In this document: positions 15,529 to 20,603 of the stretch, piece after piece
Layout: every line of letters begins with the position of its first letter
How positions within the stretch are numbered: position 1 is the first letter of the stretch
From: Clostridia bacterium
GTDB taxonomy: Bacteria > Bacillota > Clostridia > Oscillospirales > CAG-272
Assembly: GCA_900754175.1 (NCBI GenBank)
Contig: CAAEBS010000099.1
Coordinates: 1 to 20,603 of the forward strand
DNA length: 20,603 nucleotides
Direction: 5' to 3'
The notes under the pieces: model-generated
The model's database searches: none
What the model was told of the DNA's origin: nothing
The model's input: the letters and a program-made list of their open reading frames with translations, nothing else
Program-made: the position numbers and the translations under genes

Positions 15529-16671
15529 TCAATAAATTGCGTTTTTGGCATCATTCAGACGACTTCCCGCCTTACAGACGCATCCCTTTACAAAATTTTG
15601 ATTGTTGTTTTTGATATCCTCTTCCGTAAAGCAAGCGTACAAGATTTCACGGTTCGTCGTTCGGTTATAATCAAAGGCAACGTATATTCTTCCGTCCGGC
15701 ATCACGCATCCCGCCGGGTAGGAGGTCTCCTGCCGTGCGTCCAGCAAAAGCTTGTATTTCCACGTTTTTCCGCCGTCCTCCGACAAAAACGCCGTCATGT
15801 CCCGGCGGTACCGGAAATGGTCGTTTGTGACCAGCAGAAGATTTCCGGACGGCAGGGCTGCAAGATACGCCCTCGCCGAAGCATGGTCCATCAGTTTTTG
15901 CGGCTTCGACCATGTTTTTCCCTCGTCAAAAGATTCCGAATACGCAATCTTGTCGGTGCATCTCATGGTCATCAGCAGACTGCCGTCCGGTCTCCGTGCA
16001 AGCGTGTTTTCATCAAACGTCGTATCCGGCTCATCCGCACTTCCGAGATAAGTAAGCGTTTTTCCGCCGTCCTCCGAGACATATACGTTGGACTTTTCAA
16101 GCCCCGGCAGATGAAACAGCCGGTCCTTGCTGTAATATTTCCATACCGACACGGGATAAAGCCATTTGGTCCTGCTCAGAGCAATCGGCGGGGTCGCCAT
16201 CACACCGTCGCACAGGCGCACCGGCTTGCTCCACACAATCTCGTCGGCGTCCGGGTCCTCGCTGTACATCGCCCAGACGCCCCCTCTGCCGTCCCACCAT
16301 TCATACGATTGGCTCCAGAAATGCCACAGGCGCCCGTTGGGGTCTATCCAGAGAATCGGCTCGTGCATTCTCACCGAGTCCGCATGGTCAATCACAAATG
16401 CCTCATAATGCCAGTCCTTGCCGTTGTTGCTGTAAGAGATCTGGTTATAATTGTTGGCACATTCCCAGGCTTCCGTCGAATTGTCGCCGCTGAACGTGCA
16501 GATAAGCCGCCCGCCGGGGGTACACACCATGCAGGGAGCGCTCTGCCACCGGCGATAATGCCTGGAATAATCCTTGTCATCCTCCCCGGGATTCTTCAGG
16601 ATCATCGGCGGTTTCAGCGCCGCCTGGATGTCCGGGGTCAGATTTTCCTTTGAATAATAAGTTTTCATCAT
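15529..16671 (-). CDS. Sialidase-like (BNR/Asp-box) beta-propeller glycoside hydrolase
   Basis: Predicted six-bladed beta-propeller hydrolase of 380 residues. Seen: four Asp-box-like repeats, SNNGKDW near 80, SEDGGKTLTY near 200, SFDEGKTW near 247 and SEDGGKTWKY near 296; an early RRWQSAPCM segment whose Arg could join the substrate-binding Arg set, an EPILWIDPNGRLWHFW strand, and a late RQETSYPAGCVMPDGRIYVAFDYNR block. These are hallmarks of the exo-sialidase-like superfamily, which also includes enzymes acting on other sugars, so true sialic-acid activity should not be assumed. No signal peptide is seen, implying action on imported material. AAGGAG stands before a double ATG; the first ATG (16671) is used here. 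The gene starts 10 bp after the AraC-type regulator and its ribosome site abuts that stop, so the two are co-transcribed. Confidence 0.78.
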   Translation of the reverse strand: MMKTYYSKENLTPDIQAALKPPMILKNPGEDDKDYSRHYRRWQSAPCMVCTPGGRLICTFSGDNSTEAWECANNYNQISYSNNGKDWHYEAFVIDHADSVRMHEPILWIDPNGRLWHFWSQSYEWWDGRGGVWAMYSEDPDADEIVWSKPVRLCDGVMATPPIALSRTKWLYPVSVWKYYSKDRLFHLPGLEKSNVYVSEDGGKTLTYLGSADEPDTTFDENTLARRPDGSLLMTMRCTDKIAYSESFDEGKTWSKPQKLMDHASARAYLAALPSGNLLLVTNDHFRYRRDMTAFLSEDGGKTWKYKLLLDARQETSYPAGCVMPDGRIYVAFDYNRTTNREILYACFTEEDIKNNNQNFVKGCVCKAGSRLNDAKNAIY

Positions 16672-16681
16672 ACTCTCCTTT

Positions 16682-17524
16682 TTAATTTCTGGAATCGTTT
16701 GTACTTGCCAACAGTTTCCGGTACTCGGTGGGCGTCATTCCCATCACGTTCAGAAAAGCCTTGTTAAACGCCGCCGTGCTGTTGAATCCCACGTTGAATG
16801 CAATCTCCGTCATGCTCAAATTGTTTTCAAAGATCAGCGAAGCGGCACCCGCAATCCGTTTCATAATGAGATATTTCTTGGGGGTAAAGCCCGTATATTT
16901 CTTAAAAGCGTCGGTAAAACGGTTGACCGAAAAGCACTCTGCCTTTCCCACCTCGTCAATGGAAATATCGCACATATAATGTTCATCCATATACGACATG
17001 GCGTTCTGCACCCGGTTATATACCGCCACGTCAAAATGTCCGGCAGTATTCCCGTTTTCGGAAACGTGGTAAAATTTCACCATGTTGAGAATATAAAGCA
17101 ACAGATACCTTTCCCCGTCCTGAGAAAGCATATCCTGCCGGTCCCTCAGCATCTGGTCCGCCACCCGGATGATCGCCTGCGAACACCGGGAATTTGCCGG
17201 GATCCTTACGTTAAGTTTTTCCCCGCCCAGGTACACCGCCTCCAGAAGGCTGGCGTAAATCCCCGTCTCCCCCGGCAGTTCCACGTCGCTCAGCGAAAAA
17301 ACCACCTTTATCAGATCCACGCCGGATTGCTCGTTTTTGATCGACAGCGAATGAAACATTTCACTGAGAAAAAGAAACACGTCTCCGCTCATCACGGGAT
17401 ACTGCACTCCGTTCACCCAATAGGTCCCGGAACCGCCAAGAAAAATATTCATTTCCAGCTCGGAATGCGAGTGATGCAGGCATAGCTCATTGGTATATTC
17501 CTTGACACGACTTATTTTTATCAC
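16682..17524 (-). CDS. AraC-family transcriptional regulator
   Basis: Predicted sugar-responsive DNA-binding regulator of 280 residues. Seen: an N-terminal cupin-like ligand domain with HHSHSELEMNIFLGGSGTYWVNG at residues 17-39 (motif shown in part: LHHSHSELEMN) and GDVFLFLSEMFHSL at 47-60; a C-terminal double helix-turn-helix at about 170-275 with ISIDEVGKAECFSVNRFTDAF as the first motif region (ISIDEVGK...FSVNRF) and the signature AFNVGFNSTAAFNKAF then MTPTEYRKL in the second. The start is a GTG at 17524 with GAGGA six bases ahead. It is the first gene of the long minus-strand set, so it most likely controls that operon and itself. The ligand is unknown, though the downstream genes point to a plant pentose or deoxy sugar. 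Confidence 0.93.
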   Translation of the reverse strand: MIKISRVKEYTNELCLHHSHSELEMNIFLGGSGTYWVNGVQYPVMSGDVFLFLSEMFHSLSIKNEQSGVDLIKVVFSLSDVELPGETGIYASLLEAVYLGGEKLNVRIPANSRCSQAIIRVADQMLRDRQDMLSQDGERYLLLYILNMVKFYHVSENGNTAGHFDVAVYNRVQNAMSYMDEHYMCDISIDEVGKAECFSVNRFTDAFKKYTGFTPKKYLIMKRIAGAASLIFENNLSMTEIAFNVGFNSTAAFNKAFLNVMGMTPTEYRKLLASTNDSRN

Positions 17525-17577
17525 AACAATTCCTCACATCAGACAAACTTATTGATAATAACTATACAACTGTTTAT

Positions 17578-17583
17578 ATTATA
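17578..17583 (-). promoter_or_regulatory. Possible -10 element for the AraC-led operon (proximal)
   Basis: A TATAAT hexamer lies about 55 bases before the GTG start of the regulator. The best -35 match (TTGTGA at 17603-17608) is 19 bases away, which is too long for a normal sigma-A site, so an activator such as the AraC-type protein may be needed. This AT-rich stretch may also match by chance. Confidence 0.35.
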
Positions 17584-17652
17584 TCATCTTTATCTGCTTA
17601 TTTCACAAACTAAAGCACCATATTTACAAACTTTTTCACCGTTTTTCGACGT

Positions 17653-17691
17653 ACGGGATCCTCATGCCTTTCCCGGAAAGTCTGGATCCGT
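17653..17691. promoter_or_regulatory. Nested palindromes upstream of the regulator gene (candidate operator or 5' leader hairpin)
   Basis: A 13-base palindrome CTTTCCCGGAAAG (17668-17680) is nested inside flanking arms ACGGGATCC (17653-17661) and GGATCCGT (17684-17691), which pair with one bulged base. It lies directly downstream of the distal TATAAT, so it would be the first element of a transcript from there. It could be an operator, or a 5' stabilising hairpin. Nothing here identifies the binding protein. Confidence 0.5.
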
Positions 17692-17694
17692 GCT

Positions 17695-17722
17695 ATTATA
17701 TCCCGTCCCCTGAAAGTCATAA
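17695..17722 (-). promoter_or_regulatory. Possible distal promoter of the AraC-led operon
   Basis: On the minus strand TATAAT occupies 17695-17700, and TTATGA (3 of 6 matches to the -35 consensus) sits 16 bases upstream at 17717-17722. It would give a leader of about 165 bases before the regulator start and begins just after the terminator of the preceding acetyltransferase gene, a sensible place for a new promoter. The weak -35 again suggests activator dependence. Confidence 0.4.
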
Positions 17723-17752
17723 CCGCCGGCAATGCCGGTGATTCCGGGATAC

Positions 17753-17793
17753 AAAAAACAGGCAACAGATGCTTACGTATCTGTTGCCTGTTT
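17753..17793 (-). terminator. Intrinsic terminator of the acetyltransferase gene
   Basis: Perfect 15-bp stem (arms 17756-17770 and 17779-17793) with an 8-base loop; on the minus strand the second arm runs into TTTTTTGT. It begins only 5 bp after the acetyltransferase stop codon. The hairpin separates this gene from the AraC-led operon. Confidence 0.9.
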
Positions 17794-17798
17794 CCGTA

Positions 17799-18434
17799 TC
17801 AATCTTTAATGTTTCTGATCTTCGTCAAATCGCCGCTGCACAACGCCTCCATGTTGCGAAAGATCTTGTCCGCATCCCAATCCCACCACTTGAGACCGAC
17901 CAGATAGGCGGTAAGCGCTTCGTCGAAACGCTGTCGAATCACCCGGCAGGGATTTCCGCCTGCAACACAATAAGGCGGAACGTCCTTCGCTACCACTGAA
18001 TCAGCAGCAATGACAGCACCGTCCCCAATATGCACGCCCGGCATAACCGTGACGTTCTGACCGATCCACACATCGTTTCCAACCACCGTGTCCCCCTTCA
18101 GCGGAAGGTCGTCAAGCGTCGGCGTATATTTTTCCCATCCGCCGCCCATTATATTGAACGGATAGGTTGAAACGCTTTTCATCCGGTGGTTTGCGCCGTT
18201 CATCACAAACTCAATTCCCTTTGCAATGGCGCAAAACTTTCCGATAATAAGCTTATCGCCCAGAAACTCATAATGATGGGTGACGTGTTCCTCAAACTTT
18301 TCCGCACCGTCCACGTCGTCGTAATAGGTATAATCGCCGACAATGATATTGGGGTTCGTGATGACGTTTTTGATGTACACAATTTGTTTGATGTTTTCGT
18401 TCGGATAAATTTTATTCGGATCCGGTCCTGTCAT
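17799..18434 (-). CDS. Vat/CatB-like O-acetyltransferase (left-handed beta-helix)
   Basis: Predicted acetyl-CoA-dependent acetyltransferase of 211 residues in the xenobiotic acyltransferase group, which includes streptogramin A (Vat) and CatB-type chloramphenicol acetyltransferases as well as many housekeeping enzymes. Seen: GDYTYYDD near 33-40, a hexapeptide-repeat coil with KLIIGKFCAIAKGI, MNGANHRM with His83 as the expected catalytic residue, YPFNIMGGGWEKYTP, GDTVVGNDVWIGQNVTVMPG and VAGGNPCRVIRQRF. Length fits the Vat group. Strong GGAGGTGA lies 8 bases before ATG. It stands alone, with its own promoter and terminator, and with no mobile element next to it, so a chromosomal gene of unknown acceptor is more likely than an acquired resistance gene. 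Confidence 0.9.
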   Translation of the reverse strand: MTGPDPNKIYPNENIKQIVYIKNVITNPNIIVGDYTYYDDVDGAEKFEEHVTHHYEFLGDKLIIGKFCAIAKGIEFVMNGANHRMKSVSTYPFNIMGGGWEKYTPTLDDLPLKGDTVVGNDVWIGQNVTVMPGVHIGDGAVIAADSVVAKDVPPYCVAGGNPCRVIRQRFDEALTAYLVGLKWWDWDADKIFRNMEALCSGDLTKIRNIKD

Positions 18435-18481
18435 ATTCTGAAATCACCTCCGTAAATTCCGATTTGTCGATATCTTATTTT

Positions 18482-18510
18482 ATTATATCACAAACACGCC
18501 CGTTTTTCAA
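18482..18510 (-). promoter_or_regulatory. Sigma-A-type promoter of the acetyltransferase gene
   Basis: Minus-strand TTGAAA at 18505-18510, a 17-base spacer, and TATAAT at 18482-18487. It gives a leader of about 40 bases containing GGAGGTGA before the ATG at 18434. The match and position are good. Confidence 0.82.
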
Positions 18511-18571
18511 TCGTCCTCGCTCACTTTTGCAACTTCAGATCCTTTCGCACGCTGGAATTCACCGCAAACTG

Positions 18572-18600
18572 TTGACATTCTCCGCCAAAACAGGTATAAT
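18572..18600 (+). promoter_or_regulatory. Consensus sigma-A promoter of the phosphatase gene
   Basis: TTGACA at 18572-18577 and TATAAT at 18595-18600 are both perfect and 17 bases apart. Transcription should begin near 18607 and leave a leader of about 65 bases before the ATG at 18672. It is divergent from the acetyltransferase promoter, about 60 bp away. So strong a match suggests constitutive expression. Confidence 0.93.
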
Positions 18601-18671
18601 ATAAAGAGATTAGCATTTTCGGATGCCGTACTGCCTGCAAGCCTCCGGAAAGCAGAACGGACGGTGATTAT

Positions 18672-20057
18672 ATGAACGAAGCGGATTACTCCGCCGCCTT
18701 TGCGGAAAACGAAAAGGAAGCCAACCTTTATGCTGCACGCTGTATGCGTGTGCTTGCGGCTGTGGTTGCCGTGATCTGGGTGCTGAATGTTCTGGGGGTG
18801 TTCATTGTTCCGAAAGCCATCATGGCAGTTGCCGGAATCGGCGGGATCTTGCTTCTGCTCCTGCCCAGCCTCCTTTTGCGGCTTATAAATCAGAATTCAC
18901 CACGCCTGAAGCTGTATATTCTGCTGTGCTGTATCTTGGGCATCACGCTGTTGTCTGCCGCATTGCCAAGTCACGCCATTCTGGCATGGGCAGTGCCGGT
19001 GGTTCTGGGATGTCATTACTACTCCAAGCGCTTCTCCTTCGGTCTGCTTGCCGTTTCCGTGGTGTGCATGGCGGCGTCTCTCCTGATCGGCGCCTATTTC
19101 GGGGAATGGGACAGCAATCTGCTCAAGGCACTGGAAACTGACGGTCCCCGGGTGGTCACGCACGATACTATTCGCCGCATCGTCCTGTTCTACATTCTGC
19201 CCCGTTCGCTGATTCTCTGCGGCGTGACCATCATATGCTCCACGCTGGCGGACCGCACCCGGAAACTGCTGGAACGGCAGATCAAGGACAGTGCGGATAA
19301 ACAACAGATCGCCTCTGAACTGAGCGTGGCTACCCACATCCAGACCTCCATGCTCCCACGCATTTTTCCCGCTTTCCCCACGCAAAAGGAATTTGATATC
19401 TACGCCATCATGAACCCTGCCAAGGAAGTAGGCGGAGATTTTTACGACTTCTTCCTTGTGGACGACGATCACCTGGCGGTGGTGATCGCAGACGTATCCG
19501 GCAAGGGCATTCCGGCGGCGCTGTTCATGGTCACCGCCAAAACACTGATTAAGGACCACGCACAGCACGGCACGTCGCCGGAGCTTGTCTTTACGGAAGT
19601 GAATCACCTGCTCTGCGAAACAAACGACGAGGGAATGTTCGTAACCGCCTGGATGGGCGTGCTGGAGCTGTCCACCGGGCACCTCACCTACGTCAATGCG
19701 GGGCATAATCCGCCGCTCTTGCGGCGTGCCGGCGGATATGATTATCTGCGTAGCCGCCCCGGATTTGTCCTGGCAGGAATGGATGAAACACGCTATCGGT
19801 CGTACAGCCTTGATCTGGCGCCCGGAGACGCACTGTTTCTGTATACCGACGGAGTTACCGAGGCAACCAATGCGGAGAAACAGCTCTACGGTGAGGATCG
19901 GCTCGCCGACGTCCTCAATGCCAACCGGGACTGTGCGCCGGAGGCACTTCTGTCTGCGGTCAAAGCCGACGTAGAAGCGTTTGTCGGGCAGGCACCTCAG
20001 TTTGACGACATCACTGTGCTGAGCCTCTGCTATTACGGGCAGACGCCCTCCCTCTGA
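18672..20057 (+). CDS. Membrane-bound PP2C/SpoIIE-type serine phosphatase (RsbU-like)
   Basis: Predicted metal-dependent phosphoserine phosphatase of 461 residues. Seen: about six hydrophobic segments (near 26-46, 50-71, 80-98, 101-117, 122-144 and 168-193), a short coiled linker rich in Lys/Glu/Gln at 195-215, and a C-terminal catalytic domain: ATHIQTSMLPR at 220-230, GGDFYDFF at 254-261, ADVSGKGIPAALFM at 273-286, NAGHNPPLL, LFLYTDGVTEATN and a final FDDITVLSL. The Asp residues of these motifs match the metal-binding set of the family. Relatives dephosphorylate anti-anti-sigma factors or similar partners; no such partner or kinase gene lies alongside, and the membrane part shows no known sensor domain. 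GGTGAT precedes the ATG by about 5 bases. It is transcribed alone from a consensus promoter. Confidence 0.92.
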   Translation: MNEADYSAAFAENEKEANLYAARCMRVLAAVVAVIWVLNVLGVFIVPKAIMAVAGIGGILLLLLPSLLLRLINQNSPRLKLYILLCCILGITLLSAALPSHAILAWAVPVVLGCHYYSKRFSFGLLAVSVVCMAASLLIGAYFGEWDSNLLKALETDGPRVVTHDTIRRIVLFYILPRSLILCGVTIICSTLADRTRKLLERQIKDSADKQQIASELSVATHIQTSMLPRIFPAFPTQKEFDIYAIMNPAKEVGGDFYDFFLVDDDHLAVVIADVSGKGIPAALFMVTAKTLIKDHAQHGTSPELVFTEVNHLLCETNDEGMFVTAWMGVLELSTGHLTYVNAGHNPPLLRRAGGYDYLRSRPGFVLAGMDETRYRSYSLDLAPGDALFLYTDGVTEATNAEKQLYGEDRLADVLNANRDCAPEALLSAVKADVEAFVGQAPQFDDITVLSLCYYGQTPSL

Positions 20058-20126
20058 CCGTATGCTGAAATTTCTTCCTTTTTCCCGTGTGAAAAACGTA
20101 CTATTCCTTATAATCAAATAAACTTT

Positions 20127-20178
20127 CGGGGCTGTCGCAAAAGGCAAAAAATCCTTACAGCGACAGCCCCGATTTTAT
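20127..20178 (+). terminator. Probable terminator of the phosphatase gene
   Basis: Perfect 12-bp GC-rich stem (arms 20127-20138 and 20160-20171) with a 21-base A-rich loop, followed by ATTTTATGTTTT. It lies 70 bp after the phosphatase stop. The loop is longer than usual and the T-tract imperfect, so efficiency is uncertain. Confidence 0.72.
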
Positions 20179-20230
20179 GTTTTCCTTTGGTGAAAAAAGA
20201 TATTACCATACAGGCAAACTTTTTAATCAA

Positions 20231-20325
20231 ACTGCTTTTCGCCCACCGGGCGAAAAGCTACCTCACTTCTTCCCTATTCACTTTTCACTATTCACTTCTT
20301 TATAACTCTGCCAAAAAGTGAAAAA
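20231..20325. repeat. Putative interspersed non-coding repeat element
   Basis: A perfect 11-bp inverted repeat with a 3-base loop (arms 20234-20244 and 20248-20258) is followed by CACTT-rich sequence with two direct copies of CTATTCACTT, and then AGTGAAAA (20317-20324) that pairs with TTTTCACT (20282-20289). I recall similar TATTCACTTTTCACTATTCAC strings in intergenic regions of gut Clostridia, but a genome-wide copy count is needed to call it a repeat family. Confidence 0.5.
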
Positions 20326-20330
20326 TAAGT

Positions 20331-20360
20331 AAAACTCCCGCACTTTTGTGCGGGAGTTTT
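20331..20360 (-). terminator. Hairpin terminator after tRNA-Trp
   Basis: Perfect 13-bp stem (arms 20331-20343 and 20348-20360) with a 4-base loop. Its second arm on the minus strand ends in TTTT and runs on to ACTTATTTTTC. It adjoins and slightly overlaps the CCA end of the tRNA. The first arm's AAAA also gives TTTT on the plus strand, so it may stop transcription both ways. Confidence 0.82.
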
Positions 20361-20435
20361 GGCAGGGGCAGAAGGACTTGAACCCACGACATACGGTTTT
20401 GGAGACCGTCGTTCTACCAACTGAACTATACCCCT
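20360..20435 (-). tRNA. tRNA-Trp, anticodon CCA
   Basis: The minus strand folds into a full cloverleaf: acceptor AGGGGTA with TGCCCCT, D-arm GTTC...GAAC, anticodon stem ACGGT/ACCGT with loop CTCCAAA (anticodon CCA), and T-loop TTCAAGT. The discriminator is G, as in bacterial tRNA-Trp, and CCA is encoded (20360-20362). In the T-stem GTGGG/CCTTC, one pair is a U-U mismatch (positions 50 and 64) where I recall U-A in the Bacillus tRNA. This is small and probably harmless. Confidence 0.96.
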
Positions 20436-20503
20436 ATATTATACGGCGCTTTTTTGCGTTGCGAAGCTCCGGTGCTCCGCTCTGCTGTGCGCTCAACGCA
20501 ACT

Positions 20504-20532
20504 ATTATAGCACAATTTGCCGGGAATTGCAA
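20504..20532 (-). promoter_or_regulatory. Sigma-A-type promoter of tRNA-Trp
   Basis: Minus-strand TTGCAA at 20527-20532, a 17-base spacer and a perfect TATAAT at 20504-20509. The start site should fall near 20497, leaving a leader of about 60 bases before the mature tRNA, which RNase P would remove. Confidence 0.87.
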
Positions 20533-20584
20533 TAGCTTTTTGAATTTTTTTCGATTTTTTCGTTTTTTTCAAAAAGCGCCCTGC

Positions 20585-20603
20585 CGGGAGCATTTGGCTC
20601 CCG
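20585..20603. terminator. Hairpin at the window edge, possible terminator of a neighbouring unit
   Basis: A 7-bp GC-rich stem CGGGAGC/GCTCCCG with a 5-base loop ends exactly at the window edge and could extend further. On the minus strand a CTTTTTG run follows about 10 bases later. The strand and owner cannot be decided from this window. Confidence 0.4.

Larger units (their letters stand above)
20058..20359. other. Intergenic stretch without genes, rich in hairpins and short repeats
   Basis: No supported coding frame is present between the phosphatase stop and the tRNA. It contains a terminator-like hairpin (20127-20171), a perfect 11-bp inverted repeat (20234-20258), two copies of CTATTCACTT (20274-20283 and 20288-20297) and the hairpin after the tRNA (20331-20360). 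Listed separately where they can be supported. Confidence 0.7.

Noticed and set aside
14318..16653. Long plus-strand open frames opposite the solute-binding and sialidase-like genes
   Set aside because: Same shadow pattern; their translations lack motifs while both minus-strand proteins show lipobox or Asp-box features.
17799..18434. Calling the acetyltransferase a streptogramin or chloramphenicol resistance gene
   Set aside because: The family motifs are shared by many chromosomal enzymes of unknown acceptor, and there is no mobile element or other resistance gene nearby.
18897..20147. A 416-codon minus-strand open frame
   Set aside because: It is antisense to the phosphatase, whose motifs are unmistakable; the antisense product has no family resemblance and reads through the phosphatase terminator region.
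20438..20443. A TATAAT just ahead of the tRNA as a second promoter
   Set aside because: Transcription from it would start inside the mature tRNA; the better promoter at 20504-20532 explains expression.
1..20603. Transposases, integrases, att sites, phage genes or a CRISPR array
   Set aside because: No such protein motifs and no regularly spaced repeats were seen; the only repeats are short hairpins and the CTATTCACTT pair.

Overview
The window looks like a piece of chromosome from an anaerobic, gut-type Gram-positive bacterium, most likely an uncultured Clostridia (Bacillota). Supporting signs are strong Shine-Dalgarno sites (AAGGAGG or AAAGGA types), sigma-A style promoters (one perfect TTGACA-17-TATAAT), lipobox proteins and solute-binding lipoproteins in place of SusC/SusD, an Asp/Pro-rich surface protein ending in a membrane segment plus a basic tail, and a SpoIIE-type phosphatase. 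The assignment is inferred from style and gene content, not from a marker-gene comparison.

Positions 17524 down to 114 (minus strand) hold one long, tightly packed set of 14 genes that I read as a single operon or regulon for plant-cell-wall sugars. In transcription order: an AraC-family regulator, a sialidase-like beta-propeller hydrolase, a solute-binding lipoprotein, a LamG-like membrane-anchored surface protein, an HpaI-family aldolase, a large lipoprotein with a glycosidase-like C-terminal half, a second LamG-like secreted protein, a 47-residue small protein (8567-8710, easily missed), a GH106-like alpha-L-rhamnosidase, a nucleoside-hydrolase-family protein, an SGNH/GDSL hydrolase, an FGGY sugar kinase, L-ribulose-5-phosphate 4-epimerase (AraD) and a short GH127-like beta-L-arabinofuranosidase. 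Most gaps are 5-50 bp and several genes overlap by 1-20 bp. A 40-bp perfect palindrome at positions 1-40 probably ends the transcript.

Inferred working model: the surface and lipoprotein products bind glycans outside the cell; the solute-binding protein delivers oligosaccharides to an ABC permease encoded elsewhere; cytoplasmic hydrolases without signal peptides release L-arabinose and L-rhamnose type sugars; the kinase and AraD send a pentulose to D-xylulose 5-phosphate; and the aldolase may finish a deoxy-keto-acid route. The locus lacks an arabinose isomerase and any permease, so it must rely on genes outside the window.

From 17525 to 20603 are separate units: a minus-strand Vat/CatB-like left-handed beta-helix acetyltransferase with its own promoter and terminator, a divergent plus-strand six-TM PP2C/SpoIIE-type phosphatase with a consensus promoter, a repeat-rich intergenic stretch, and a minus-strand tRNA-Trp(CCA) with promoter and a hairpin terminator.
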